Source: Bifidobacterium panos
GTDB taxonomy: Bacteria > Actinomycetota > Actinomycetes > Actinomycetales > Bifidobacteriaceae
NCBI RefSeq assembly: GCF_012932445.1
Contig: NZ_JAAIIJ010000004.1
Span: forward strand, 1-64,000
DNA length: 64,000 nt
Reading direction: 5' to 3'
Shown piece after piece: positions 33,021-41,580 of the stretch. Numbering within the stretch: the stretch's first letter is position 1; every line of letters starts with the position of its first letter. Both the position numbers and the translations under genes were made by a program. The notes beneath the pieces were generated by a model. That model saw only the letters and a list, made by a program, of their open reading frames with translations, did not search any database and had not been told where the DNA came from.

Positions 33021-33433
33021 CCACAACATTGATTCACCCCGACCTGTTGCAGGCGCTCGCATCCTGTGGGCACGGAGACACAGTGCTGATCGCCGACGGC
33101 AATTATCCGCTGAGCACAGAAGTCAGCCAAACCGCTCGCATCGTGCGGTTGGGATATCGGCCAAGTGTTCCCAGTGTGACCGATGTGTTAGGTGCCGTCT
33201 CCGGGCACATTGCCATCGAGCATGCCGAAGTCATGTCTCCTGGCGCGGATCGCGATGAACCCCCGATATTCGCGCAGTTTCGCAAGTTGCTGGGCAGCGC
33301 GGATATCACGCCTATTGAGCGCTTCGCTTTCTATGACAGGGTGCGTAATGACGCTCATTTACGTCTCGCTATTGGCACTGGGGAATTGCAGCCGTTCGCC
33401 AACATTCTCCTGACTGTGGGAGCCAGACAATAG
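33014..33433 (+). CDS. RbsD/FucU-family sugar mutarotase
   Basis: The 139-residue protein overlaps the end of the hydrolase gene by 7 bases; GGGGAGA precedes ATG 33014. The family hallmarks are visible: LIHPDLLQALASCGHGDTVL, with the catalytic His, and IADGNYP at the N-terminus, and the Tyr-containing RFAFYDRV near the end. RbsD and FucU interconvert anomers of ribose and fucose. Here it would present the correct anomer of the sugar to the kinase. Confidence 0.88.
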   Translation: MLTTTLIHPDLLQALASCGHGDTVLIADGNYPLSTEVSQTARIVRLGYRPSVPSVTDVLGAVSGHIAIEHAEVMSPGADRDEPPIFAQFRKLLGSADITPIERFAFYDRVRNDAHLRLAIGTGELQPFANILLTVGARQ

Positions 33434-33445
33434 GCCATTCGTCGA

Positions 33446-33504
33446 AAAGGAGACTCGCCTCCTTTCGCTATAGAAGCGTGCGGCGTGGGTAATGCGCCGC
33501 ACGC
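33446..33504. terminator. Two intercistronic hairpins
   Basis: AAAGGAG (33446-33452) pairs with CTCCTTT (33459-33465), and GCGTGCGGCG (33476-33485) pairs with CGCCGCACGC (33495-33504). They lie between the mutarotase and SIS genes. There is no clear T run, so they may separate expression levels within the operon. Confidence 0.45.
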
Positions 33505-33538
33505 AATATCTCAATTTGTAAATTTGTAAGGAATGATT

Positions 33539-34174
33539 ATGGTTGATCAACAATCTCTCGCATCCGTTGACGTGATGCAGTACCTTCATCAGATTATTGA
33601 TTCCGAACTCGAAGCTGTAGGGCAAGTCGCGGAACATATTGATCATAGTTTCGCTGAGGCGGCCCGTCTGATTGCGCAATGCCAAGGCAAGGTTATTTTC
33701 ACTGGCGTGGGCAAGTCAGGCCATATTGGCGAAAAGCTCGCCGCCACCTTTGCCAGCGTCGGCATCTCTTCGTTCTTTATGCACGCCACCGAAGCGGTGC
33801 ATGGCGATTTGGGCATGGTCACCGAACGCGATGTAGTCATAGCCATTTCCAATAGCGGCGAAACGGCGGAAACCCTGCGCGTGCTTCCAGTGCTTAAGGT
33901 GAAGCGCGCCACGCTGATCGCCATCACGGGCAACAACGATTCAACGCTGGCCCAAGCGGCGGATGTGGCCTTGCAAGTGCATGTGCAGCGCGAAGCTGAC
34001 GATTTCAACCTCGCTCCCACGAACAGCACCACTGCGGTGTTGGTGGTGGGAGACGCTTTGGGGCTGACGGCTTCCAAGCTGATTGGTTTCGACGATTATG
34101 GCTTTGGCCTCAACCACCCCGGTGGCGCGCTGGGCAAGCGATTGGTTGAGCAGGGTGTGCTCAAGGAGAATTAA
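33539..34174 (+). CDS. SIS-domain sugar-phosphate isomerase, KdsD/GutQ-like without CBS domains
   Basis: A 211-residue SIS protein. The conserved blocks GVGKSGHIGEKLAATFASVG, FFMHATEAVHGDLGM and ISNSGETAE match D-arabinose 5-phosphate isomerases (KdsD/GutQ). It stops before the CBS pair found in the full-length enzymes. ATG 33539 has AAGGA 6 bases upstream; the one at 33533 is too close. The predicted reaction, D-arabinose 5-phosphate to ribulose 5-phosphate, would follow a kinase step. In a Gram-positive without LPS this is more likely catabolic than biosynthetic. Confidence 0.85.
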   Translation: MVDQQSLASVDVMQYLHQIIDSELEAVGQVAEHIDHSFAEAARLIAQCQGKVIFTGVGKSGHIGEKLAATFASVGISSFFMHATEAVHGDLGMVTERDVVIAISNSGETAETLRVLPVLKVKRATLIAITGNNDSTLAQAADVALQVHVQREADDFNLAPTNSTTAVLVVGDALGLTASKLIGFDDYGFGLNHPGGALGKRLVEQGVLKEN

Positions 34175-34175
34175 C

Positions 34176-35123
34176 ATGACGGCTCAAAAGACGCCGCGCA
34201 TCACTGTTATTGGCAGTCTGATGACGGATCTCGTGATTTCTTCGCAGGAGTTTGTCAAGGAAGGCGAAACGATCGTCGGTGATGCGTTTCATCAATATCC
34301 CGGGGGAAAAGGCGCCAATCAGGCGGTAACTGCCGCACGGCTGGGCGCGCAAGTAACCATGGTGGGCAAACTTGGTGATGATGCTTTTGGCCGCGCCATG
34401 CTTGCGGCCTTGCAGGAGAACCAGGTGGATTGCTCATACATGTTGCGTTCCCCTGATGTGTCAACAGGTGTGGGCAATCCCCAAGTGGACGCTCAAGGTC
34501 ACAATCGCATTGTTGTGGTGCCGGGTGCCAATATGGATTTTCATCCGCAAGAGCTGGAGCGTTTGCGGCCGGTGGTGGAAGCCAGCGATGTGGTTGTGCT
34601 GCAATTGGAAATCCCCCTGGAAACGGTATATGCAGCTATTGATATGGCATATGAATGTTCAACTTGTGTGGTGCTCAATCCGGCACCTGCCACGGCTTTA
34701 CAGCCAGAGATTGCCGGCAAGGTGGATTGGTTGATTCCCAACGAGCATGAGGCCGAGGTGCTTACCGGCATACCTATCGTCGATATGGACAGCGCGTGGA
34801 AAGCGGCTGAGCGTTTGGCTGCAATCGGATATCGCAATGCGGTTATTACCCTGGGGCATCAGGGTGCTATCTGCTATAACGATTCTGGTTGGAGTGCATC
34901 CGTGCCCGCATATCCTGTTGATGCCGTGGACACGGTGGCGGCTGGCGATTCGTACATTGGAGCATTTTCCTATGGGCTGGCTGCTGGATGGAGTCCGGAA
35001 CGCGCCATGCGGTATGCCTCTGCCACAGCTGCGGTTACGGTGACGAGAGCAGGCGCCATCCCTTCATTGCCGCATGCCAGTGAAGTTGCAACGATGTTGG
35101 GAAAGGAAGGTTGCTGCTGTTAA
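34176..35123 (+). CDS. Second ribokinase-type PfkB kinase
   Basis: The 315-residue PfkB kinase has VIGSLMTDLVISSQEFVKEG and GGKGANQAVTAARLG near the N-terminus and the C-terminal signature DTVAAGDSYIGAFSYGLAAG with the catalytic Asp. AAGGAG precedes the ATG at 34176, one base from the SIS stop, so the two are coupled. In this context it likely phosphorylates the pentose produced by the lyase (for example D-arabinose) to its 5-phosphate. It differs clearly from the ribokinase at 26534, where the signature is DTTGCGDSF. Confidence 0.88.
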   Translation: MTAQKTPRITVIGSLMTDLVISSQEFVKEGETIVGDAFHQYPGGKGANQAVTAARLGAQVTMVGKLGDDAFGRAMLAALQENQVDCSYMLRSPDVSTGVGNPQVDAQGHNRIVVVPGANMDFHPQELERLRPVVEASDVVVLQLEIPLETVYAAIDMAYECSTCVVLNPAPATALQPEIAGKVDWLIPNEHEAEVLTGIPIVDMDSAWKAAERLAAIGYRNAVITLGHQGAICYNDSGWSASVPAYPVDAVDTVAAGDSYIGAFSYGLAAGWSPERAMRYASATAAVTVTRAGAIPSLPHASEVATMLGKEGCCC

Positions 35124-35244
35124 CTTAAGCCAGTTGTAACTGGTTGATGAGACCTTATCTTCTTCATCCACTGCCGGCACAGGCTCAATGCCAAAGTCGG
35201 CTATTGAAAAGCGTCGAGCATGTAGTTTAGAAAGGACTGTTGCA

Positions 35245-35418
35245 ATGGATATCAATTCGGGCTTCACCCGCCAACAGCAGCCAGCAAAACCCCTCCCGCA
35301 CAGCAAGGTGTTTTCGTCCTATGCGGTTGCGGTGGCATATATGGCATATATTGAGGCCGCAGAGCGCGTTCCAAAACTCATAAGATGGGGCCGCAACGGC
35401 TGGAGAGTAGTCTGCTAG
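35245..35418 (+). CDS. Small hypothetical protein
   Basis: A 57-residue frame with AAAGGA 8 bases before ATG 35245. It has a hydrophobic, Ala/Tyr-rich middle (SYAVAVAYMAYIEAAE) and a basic C-terminus ending in Cys. I do not recognise it. It may be the end of a larger decayed gene. Confidence 0.4.
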   Translation: MDINSGFTRQQQPAKPLPHSKVFSSYAVAVAYMAYIEAAERVPKLIRWGRNGWRVVC

Positions 35419-35432
35419 CGTGCCGCATGGTG

Positions 35433-35711
35433 TCAGGAGAAACTTATCGAAAGTTTCTTCCCCATTGCGTCAGCCAAAATGCCAAGGGTGCGAAAGGAAG
35501 GACTAATCCGGCCTTTCTCTATGCGGCTGATGGTAACTCGGCTGATTTTAGATTTTTCCGCCAGTTGCTCTTGTGTCAGTCCGGCGTTTTCTCGGGCTTG
35601 CATAAGAGCCACGGCGGCATCAAGACGACGTTCCTCCTCTTCAAGCAGCCGCTTGTCTTCGGGATTGCGGTACTTGCTCTCAACGAACTGGTCAAAATTG
35701 ATGGTGGGCAT
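35433..35711 (-). CDS. XRE-family antitoxin (HigA-like)
   Basis: The 92-residue protein has an XRE helix-turn-helix at residues about 38-90: ARENAGLTQEQLAEKSKISR, then VTISRIEKGRISPSFRTLGI. A charged N-terminal extension (DKRLLEEEERRLDAAVALMQ) is typical of antitoxins of the HigA group. It follows the toxin gene, with a gap of 5 bp, in the toxin-first order usual for higBA. It probably represses via the 18-bp palindrome at 36079-36096. With the toxin frameshifted, it may persist only as a repressor. Confidence 0.85.
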   Translation of the reverse strand: MPTINFDQFVESKYRNPEDKRLLEEEERRLDAAVALMQARENAGLTQEQLAEKSKISRVTISRIEKGRISPSFRTLGILADAMGKKLSISFS

Positions 35712-35716
35712 AGTGT

Positions 35717-36069
35717 TCAGCGTTCCTTCCTGTATCGCTTCATTATTTCTTTCGCGCGCTCAATTTCCTGAGGCGGTGTTTTCTGGGTTTTCTTTGTGAA
35801 GCCGTGGGTGATGACGTACTTCGCCCCGACTTTCTGGAAGTAACAGGCCCTCTGTATGTTGCCGGCCACCTGTGATCGAATTTCCCAGATCTCGCCGTCC
35901 AATTTTTCACCCATTGCATTTTCAGCGAGATGGGTATGCCATGTTCTTCTATGCGCCGGACCACGGCATCGAACTTTCGTGCGTCCTTGGGCGGAAGACT
36001 GTCGTGCCATTCGATGAATGGGCATTTGCCGTCCGTGGCGCGGAAGATCTCGAACTGTGGCCTCTCCAT
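35717..36069 (-). pseudogene. HigB/Gp49-type toxin gene with a frameshift
   Basis: Two frames together give a complete toxin of about 117 residues: MERPQFEIFRATDGKCPFIE through IPISLKMQWVKN in one, and LDGEIWEIRSQVAGNIQRAC through HGFTKKTQKTPPQEIERA in the other. The switch lies at a run of five A on the coding strand (35903-35907), where one extra A would restore the expected WVKKLDGE. This may be a mutation, a sequencing error or, less likely, programmed slippage. The toxin would otherwise be a ribosome-dependent RNase. Confidence 0.8.
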
Positions 36070-36078
36070 GCAGACGAG

Positions 36079-36096
36079 TGTAGCATATTTGCTACA
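36079..36096. promoter_or_regulatory. 18-bp palindrome at the toxin-antitoxin promoter
   Basis: TGTAGCATATTTGCTACA is a near-perfect inverted repeat (TGTAGCA with TGCTACA), 10 bases upstream of the toxin start. It is the likely HigA operator. The TATGCTACA reading on the minus strand may contain the -10 box. Confidence 0.6.
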
Positions 36097-36109
36097 TGAG
36101 GGCAATGCG
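36089..36109. repeat. Left copy of a 21-bp direct repeat
   Basis: The 21 bases starting TTGCTACATGAG recur exactly at 42678-42698. The left copy overlaps the toxin-antitoxin operator. Both copies bracket the LacI, kinase and ABC transporter cluster. Confidence 0.75.
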
Positions 36110-36150
36110 ATTCGTTCGCCCGCGTGGCCATTGTGGTCGGAGCCGGGGCG

Positions 36151-36273
36151 ATGACTGTGTCGGAGCAAGTATGCAAGTCGAAGAATCTTGCTCTTCTGGT
36201 TTTAAGGTCAGAGGAGCTCTTCGTTGAAATTCTGCCATCTTTAGGCGGTAGAACGGTGGAATTGGCGCAGTGA
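36151..36273 (+). pseudogene. N-terminal fragment resembling an aldose-epimerase-like protein
   Basis: A 40-residue frame from ATG 36151 reads SKNLALLVLRSEELFVEILP followed by SLGGRTVELAQ and a stop. The pattern resembles the first strands of galactose mutarotase-fold proteins (LxVEVLPxxGGRI). No remainder is visible. It could be a truncated gene left at the junction. Nothing else is seen in 36110-36310. Confidence 0.3.
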
Positions 36274-36313
36274 GACGAAAGAGGGAAGTCGTGCGACACG
36301 CTGATTCTTTGCA

Positions 36314-36358
36314 TGCTAAACGTTTGTGTTATTCTATGATCATCACAAACGTTTAGCA
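36314..36358. promoter_or_regulatory. Paired LacI-type operators at the regulator promoter
   Basis: TGCTAAACGTTTGTG (36314-36328) and CACAAACGTTTAGCA (36344-36358) mirror each other, and each holds the AAACGTTT core typical of LacI sites. The LacI gene starts 13 bp downstream, so it is autoregulated. Confidence 0.75.
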
Positions 36359-36370
36359 AAGGAGCGAGCG

Positions 36371-37423
36371 ATGAATGCAAGGCCGACACTCAAAGATGTG
36401 GGTGCTGCCGCTGGCGTCTCCGTATATGTTGCATCGCGTGCTCTGCGTGGTGAAAGCGGAGTGGCTGCATCCACGCGGATTCGTGTGGAACGCGCCGCTG
36501 CCGAGCTGGGCTATGTGCGTAATGAAATGGCCGCCGGCCTGCGCATGAAGAACAGTCACACCGTGGGCATTCTTACTGCAAGCGGCAGGAACCAGTACTA
36601 CTCCATGCTTGCTCAGGTGATCGACAGCACCCTTCGCGAATATGGCTATTATGCCGTGGTCAGCGACATGTTGAAGGACCGCGCGGGTATGGGCGAGTCT
36701 GAAGAGCAATCTTTGCGTTTGTTGTTCGAACAACGTCCGGCGGCGATTGTGGCAACGTATGCCCTGAGTAAATCCGCTTTGAAAATCATCGAATCGTTCC
36801 ACGTGCCGGTTATTTTCGTGGATTCTCCTTCGACTGTAGCCGGAGATTGGCCTTTTGTCGGGAGCGATAATCGGCAGGCGGGAAAACTCGTCGGTGATTA
36901 TTTGGGGCGCTTGGGGCACAAGCGTATTGCGGCGGTCTCTTATCCGGCTTCCTGGCCCACCGGCAAGGCCCGTATCGAAGGGCTTCGTGAAGCCGCTGAG
37001 TCTTGCGAAGCCGATGTAACGGTGGTGGAGTGCGATAACACCCCTGAGTCCGCCTATGAAAACCTGTCCCGTGTACTTCAGGAAAGAAACGATTCAGCGT
37101 ATCCAGATGCGGTGTTCGCCTTGAACACGATGATGGCTATGGGGTCCTTCCGGGGCCTGCAGGAGAACGGTTTCCACATTGGTCAGGATATCTCGTTGAT
37201 TGCCATGGACGATTTCGACTGGGCTCCCATGCTTACCCCTCCGCTGACTGTCATCTCACAGAATATGGATGAAATTGGCCGTCAGGCGGGCCGGTTTGTG
37301 GTGGACGCCATTCGCGGCAATGCATTGGCCGGGCAAAATCTCATCATTCCGGTGAGACTGATTGAGCGTCGTTCATGCGTGAATTGGAATGAGAGTGCAG
37401 AGAGGAAAGGTGATAGCAATTAA
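36371..37423 (+). CDS. LacI-family regulator of the anhydrosugar-type island
   Basis: The 350-residue protein has the LacI helix-turn-helix at the N-terminus (PTLKDVGAAAGVSVYVASRA, then LRGESGVAASTRIRVERA) and a ligand domain of the periplasmic-binding type (HTVGILTASGRNQYYSMLAQ). ATG 36371 has AAAGGAG 6-7 bases upstream. It should recognise the AAACGTTT sites at 36314-36358 and 37596-37609, and thus control both itself and the kinase/ABC operon. The inducer is presumably the imported sugar. Confidence 0.9.
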   Translation: MNARPTLKDVGAAAGVSVYVASRALRGESGVAASTRIRVERAAAELGYVRNEMAAGLRMKNSHTVGILTASGRNQYYSMLAQVIDSTLREYGYYAVVSDMLKDRAGMGESEEQSLRLLFEQRPAAIVATYALSKSALKIIESFHVPVIFVDSPSTVAGDWPFVGSDNRQAGKLVGDYLGRLGHKRIAAVSYPASWPTGKARIEGLREAAESCEADVTVVECDNTPESAYENLSRVLQERNDSAYPDAVFALNTMMAMGSFRGLQENGFHIGQDISLIAMDDFDWAPMLTPPLTVISQNMDEIGRQAGRFVVDAIRGNALAGQNLIIPVRLIERRSCVNWNESAERKGDSN

Positions 37424-37595
37424 GATTTGCCAATAGTATCAAAGGATTTCGGCCGCGAAGCTGCAGTTCGGAAATCCAATTGATCTAGTGAATTTTCCTC
37501 GTGAGGCGAAATGTGAACTGATACCGTCGGTTGGCGGATGCTCGTTCGCCCCTCCATCATCATTGGTGTGATGCGGCGTTTGCCGTATCTAAAAA

Positions 37596-37609
37596 ATAAA
37601 CGTTTAGCA
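37596..37609 (+). promoter_or_regulatory. LacI-type operator before the kinase/ABC operon
   Basis: ATAAACGTTTAGCA contains the palindrome TAAACGTTTA and matches the half TTTAGCA of the sites at the regulator promoter. It lies 30 bp before the kinase start. The same LacI protein likely controls both. Confidence 0.7.
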
Positions 37610-37638
37610 TAACAATCACTAACAAAGGAGTGTAAATC

Positions 37639-38853
37639 ATGGCATATGCAATCGGTCTGAACAGCGGTTCCTCATTCGACGGTGTCGACGCTGTGCTCAT
37701 TGAAATCAATCAGGCTGAAGACGGCAGTGTTTTGCCGCCGAAGTACATCGACGCCTTGTCCATCGACTGGCCAGAGGATATTCAGCAGCAGGTGCTTGCG
37801 GCATTTGACGATACTCTGGGCATCTTCAAGCTGACTCGTCTGAACTACGTATGCGGTGCGGTGTTCGCGCAGGCCGCCTTCGAACTGATGAAGAAGCATA
37901 ATCTCACCGGCAAGGATATCGACGTCATCGGTTACGACGGTCAGACCATCTATCAAGAGCCGCCGGAGCATGACCAGATGAAGCAGTATGACGCATCCTC
38001 CCCGTTCTATGAGATGTGGACCAAGTATGGGTATCCCTGTGGCCTGCAGATCGGCGAGCCGGGTGTAGTCTCCGTGCTGACCGATGCCCCAGTCGTAACC
38101 CAGTTCCGCAGCGTCGACCACACGTTGCAGGGCACAGGCGCTCCGCTGATGCAGTACTTCGACTATGTGCTGTTCCGCGACGACAAGCCAACCGCGACCC
38201 TGAACATCGGCGGCATCTCCAACTGCCATGTCGCCTGCGCCGATCGTTCCAAGATGCGCGCCTTCGATTGCGGTCCGGGTAATGTCATGATCGATCAGGC
38301 CATGCGCGTGCTGTATGGCAAAGAATACGATGCCAACGGCGAAACCGCCGCGCAGGGTACCGTCAACGAAGCGATGCTCGCCGAGATGCTCGAACACCCG
38401 TTTTTCAAGCGTGAGATTCCGAGATGCGCATGGCGTCTTGATTTCGGCGCTGAATACACCCAGTCGATGCTTGACAAATACGCCGATCTATCCAATGAGG
38501 ATAAGCTGACCACCATCACCGCATTCAGCGCCGAGGCCATCGCCCGCGCATTCAGCGAATTCATTCTGCCGACGGGCCTGGGCGTCGATCGTCTGATCGC
38601 CTCCGGTGGCGGCGTGCGCAACGACACATTGATGAAGATGATCGCCGAGCGCTTGCCGGAAGGCGTTCAGCTGGAGACCTCCGACATTATTGGCATTCCT
38701 CCGCAGTATAAGGAAGCCATCAAATTCGCTACCATCGCCTTTTCGACAAAGCGCAGCATCGCTGACAACATTCCGGCGGCATGCGGCGCGACGAAGTTCG
38801 GCGTGCTCGGCAAGTTGGTGCTTCCGCCAAGCCAGGCCAAGCTGACCGACTGA
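37639..38853 (+). CDS. AnmK-family kinase (anhydro-N-acetylmuramate / levoglucosan kinase type)
   Basis: The 404-residue protein belongs to the AnmK family of actin-fold kinases that both open the 1,6-anhydro bond and phosphorylate the sugar. Blocks: GLNSGSSFDGVDAV (P-loop), VIGYDGQTIYQ, QFRSVDHTLQGTGAPL (with the likely catalytic Asp), NIGGISNCH and AFDCGPGNVMID. The GLNSG variant and the QYKEAIKFA near the end are closer to what I recall of levoglucosan kinases than to E. coli AnmK (GVMSGTSLDG, GSHGQT). No murQ gene is nearby. AAAGGAG precedes the start. Family certain, substrate open. Confidence 0.85.
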   Translation: MAYAIGLNSGSSFDGVDAVLIEINQAEDGSVLPPKYIDALSIDWPEDIQQQVLAAFDDTLGIFKLTRLNYVCGAVFAQAAFELMKKHNLTGKDIDVIGYDGQTIYQEPPEHDQMKQYDASSPFYEMWTKYGYPCGLQIGEPGVVSVLTDAPVVTQFRSVDHTLQGTGAPLMQYFDYVLFRDDKPTATLNIGGISNCHVACADRSKMRAFDCGPGNVMIDQAMRVLYGKEYDANGETAAQGTVNEAMLAEMLEHPFFKREIPRCAWRLDFGAEYTQSMLDKYADLSNEDKLTTITAFSAEAIARAFSEFILPTGLGVDRLIASGGGVRNDTLMKMIAERLPEGVQLETSDIIGIPPQYKEAIKFATIAFSTKRSIADNIPAACGATKFGVLGKLVLPPSQAKLTD

Positions 38854-38934
38854 CGAATCCTATATCCACCGGTAATTGGTCGGCGCAGAAGCGCAGGAAT
38901 CCTGCGCCGTCCATATATCAAATCTGGAGCAAAT

Positions 38935-40455
38935 ATGATCGATTCCACTACTAAACGGACTTCTTTACTGCTGGAAGTGTCCAACGTTACCAAGAAATTT
39001 CCCGGAGTCCTCGCGCTTGATGGAGTGTCATTGAAAATTCATCCCGGCGAAGTCCATGCTTTGATGGGTGAGAACGGTGCCGGAAAGTCCACGTTGATGA
39101 AAATCATCGGAGGAATTTACAAAGCGGATGAAGGCACGATTACCTTCAAAGGCCAGCCCTACCAGCCGGATGGGCCCGCCGATGCGCAGTCCAAGGGTGT
39201 GAGTCTTATCCATCAGGAACTCAACTTGGTGCCGGATCTCACGGTAGCCCAGAACATTTTCCTCGGGCGTGAACCGATAGGTAAAACGGGCGTATTCCTC
39301 TCTGAAGAACAGGCTGTTGTTAAAGCGGATAAACTGCTCAAATCCATCGGCGTAACCTTCAGTTCCAAAACGCTGGTGCGTGATCTGCCGGTGGCCAGCC
39401 AGCAGATGGTGGAAATCGCCAAGGCGATTTCCTTTGATTCTCAGCTTTTGGTGATGGACGAACCGACTGCAGCCCTAACCGATCGCGAGGTGGAGGCACT
39501 ATTTAAACTCATCCATGATTTCGTTTCTCCGACGACTGCGGTGATCTATATTTCGCATCGCATGGAAGAGCTGATGCGCATATCGAACCGTATTACCGTG
39601 TTCCGTGATGGATGCTTCGTCAAGGAAGTCAAGACGGAGGAAACCAGTCGAGATGAAATCGTCAAGCTGATGGTCGGCCGTGACATCGCTGCTTACTCCC
39701 GTCCGTCGGCCCGAGTCGAGGGTGCGCCTGTTGCGATGAGCGTGCGCAACATCACCAACACAATGGTCAAGGACGCATCATTCGATGTCTATCCTGGGGA
39801 AATCCTTGGATTCGGAGGTTTGGCTGGTGCCGGGCGAACCGAATTGGCTCGTGCCATCATCGGCGCGGATCCCCATAGTGCGGGGCAGGTGACGGTTGGC
39901 GGCAAAACCGTTAACATACGCAAGCCGTCCGATGCCGTGGAAGCCGGCATAGCGTATCTGTCCGAAGATCGCAAACAGTACGGCTTAGTACTCGACAAGA
40001 CGATTGATGACAACGTCGCGCTCGCCTCGCTGAAGAACTACGTCAATGCGATTGGCTGGATTCGTGATACGAGAATCACAAAGACCTCAAAACAGTACAT
40101 TGATGCGTTGAGTGTCAAAACCCCGAGCTCAAAACAGCTGGTGAAAAACCTGTCCGGCGGCAATCAGCAAAAGGTGGTCATCGCAAAATGGCTTGCGCGT
40201 GATTGCGATGTGTTGATTTTCGACGAGCCGACGCGAGGCATTGACGTGGGCGCCAAACAGGAAATCTATGAGCTGCTGGATGAGCTTGCGCGCGGTGGCC
40301 ATGCCATCATCGTGATCTCATCCGAACTCGAGGAATTGCTTCGAGTCTCCGATCGCATTCTGGTGATGTGCAACGGATCCATCACCGGCGAACTCGACCA
40401 TAGCGAGGCGACTCAGGAAAACATCATGGAGCTCGCCACCACGTTCCGTAAATAG
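38935..40455 (+). CDS. CUT2 sugar ABC transporter, ATP-binding protein (RbsA/MglA type)
   Basis: The 506-residue protein has two tandem nucleotide-binding domains, as in RbsA, MglA and AraG. The first has Walker A GENGAGKST and Walker B LLVMDEPTAALT; the second has a degenerate P-loop (GLAGAGRTELARA), a good signature (NLSGGNQQKV) and Walker B VLIFDEPTRGIDVG. It powers import by the permease and binding protein encoded next. GGAGC precedes ATG 38935. The gap from the kinase gene is 81 bp, so one operon is likely. Confidence 0.95.
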   Translation: MIDSTTKRTSLLLEVSNVTKKFPGVLALDGVSLKIHPGEVHALMGENGAGKSTLMKIIGGIYKADEGTITFKGQPYQPDGPADAQSKGVSLIHQELNLVPDLTVAQNIFLGREPIGKTGVFLSEEQAVVKADKLLKSIGVTFSSKTLVRDLPVASQQMVEIAKAISFDSQLLVMDEPTAALTDREVEALFKLIHDFVSPTTAVIYISHRMEELMRISNRITVFRDGCFVKEVKTEETSRDEIVKLMVGRDIAAYSRPSARVEGAPVAMSVRNITNTMVKDASFDVYPGEILGFGGLAGAGRTELARAIIGADPHSAGQVTVGGKTVNIRKPSDAVEAGIAYLSEDRKQYGLVLDKTIDDNVALASLKNYVNAIGWIRDTRITKTSKQYIDALSVKTPSSKQLVKNLSGGNQQKVVIAKWLARDCDVLIFDEPTRGIDVGAKQEIYELLDELARGGHAIIVISSELEELLRVSDRILVMCNGSITGELDHSEATQENIMELATTFRK

Positions 40456-40470
40456 ACATAAGGAGTCAAA

Positions 40471-41475
40471 ATGACGTCAACCAATGAAACCGCCAATATG
40501 ACGAAGAATTCTTTGCTCAAGCGGTTCAACTCTAATTCGTTGCAACAGCTGCTGATTTTTGCTACATGGATTGTGCTTCTCATCGGATTTTCCATTGCCG
40601 ATCCACACTTCATGCGTATGGGCAATATCGTGGCGTTGCTGCTGGCCTCCGCGGTGACGGGTATTCAGGCGCTTGGTGTGACGTTCACCATCGCCACGGG
40701 CGGCATTGACATCACCCCTGGTCTGGGCATGGCCATGACGGGTGTTATCACTGCCATGTGTATGACGGCATTTCATCTGCCTATCTGGCTTGCGGTATTG
40801 GCCGGTATTCTCTCCGGCGCGGTGCTTGGTTGGGTCAACGGTCTGCTCATTGCGGGTTTCGGTATTCAACCCATGATTGCCACATTGGCGATGATGCTGG
40901 TTGCGCAAGGCGTCGCGCTGATTTTGTCCGGCTCCAAGCCTGTATATACCACTGATGAAGTCGGATTCGATCAAATCGCCCGTGGCACGCAGATTTTAGG
41001 AATTCCTAACGCGGTGTGGATCTTCCTTGCCGTGGCCGTGATTTCATGGATTGTGCTGAATAAGACCCGACTGGGGCGTTACGCACTATCCATGGGATCC
41101 AATGAAGAAGCCACTCGTATGTCGGGTGTGAATGTCCGCCGTTGGAAGTGGGCCGTCTACGTTCTGGCGGGTTGCTTCACCGGTCTGTCCGGTGTGGTGA
41201 TGACCTCGCGTTTGTCCGCGGCACAGCCTGCCACCGGTTCCGGATATGAGATGTACGCCATCGCGGCAGCCGTCATCGGCGGTGCTTCTCTTGCTGGTGG
41301 GCGCGCGTCCATTACAGGTACCGTCATCGGTGCGCTGATTATCACCACGATCAACAATGGCTTGCAGATCATGTCCGTGCCTGATCCATGGCAGAAGGTG
41401 TTCCTCGGCATTGTGGTGATCGCCGCTGTGCTGGTCGATATCTATCGGCAGCACAATGCCAAAAAAGTCAAATAG
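40471..41475 (+). CDS. CUT2 sugar ABC transporter permease (RbsC type)
   Basis: A 334-residue membrane protein with about ten hydrophobic segments. The RbsC hallmarks are present: TFTIATGGIDITPGLGMAMT in the second quarter and the NAMLLGGASLAGG-like block, here AVIGGASLAGGRASITGTVI, near the C-terminus. AAGGAG lies before ATG 40471. It forms a homodimeric channel with two copies of the ATPase protein. Confidence 0.94.
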   Translation: MTSTNETANMTKNSLLKRFNSNSLQQLLIFATWIVLLIGFSIADPHFMRMGNIVALLLASAVTGIQALGVTFTIATGGIDITPGLGMAMTGVITAMCMTAFHLPIWLAVLAGILSGAVLGWVNGLLIAGFGIQPMIATLAMMLVAQGVALILSGSKPVYTTDEVGFDQIARGTQILGIPNAVWIFLAVAVISWIVLNKTRLGRYALSMGSNEEATRMSGVNVRRWKWAVYVLAGCFTGLSGVVMTSRLSAAQPATGSGYEMYAIAAAVIGGASLAGGRASITGTVIGALIITTINNGLQIMSVPDPWQKVFLGIVVIAAVLVDIYRQHNAKKVK

Positions 41476-41580
41476 TTGATCGGGTCCATAGCATTCGTCA
41501 GTGTCCATAACTTAACGGCATCCATAACTGAACAACGATTATCAAGCAGATTCATCCAAACAATCACAAAGGAGCCTTCA

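Noticed and set aside
35717..36069. Programmed frameshift in the HigB-type gene
   Set aside because: Five A residues without a slippery heptamer, stem or upstream Shine-Dalgarno-type stimulator; simple mutation is the simpler explanation.
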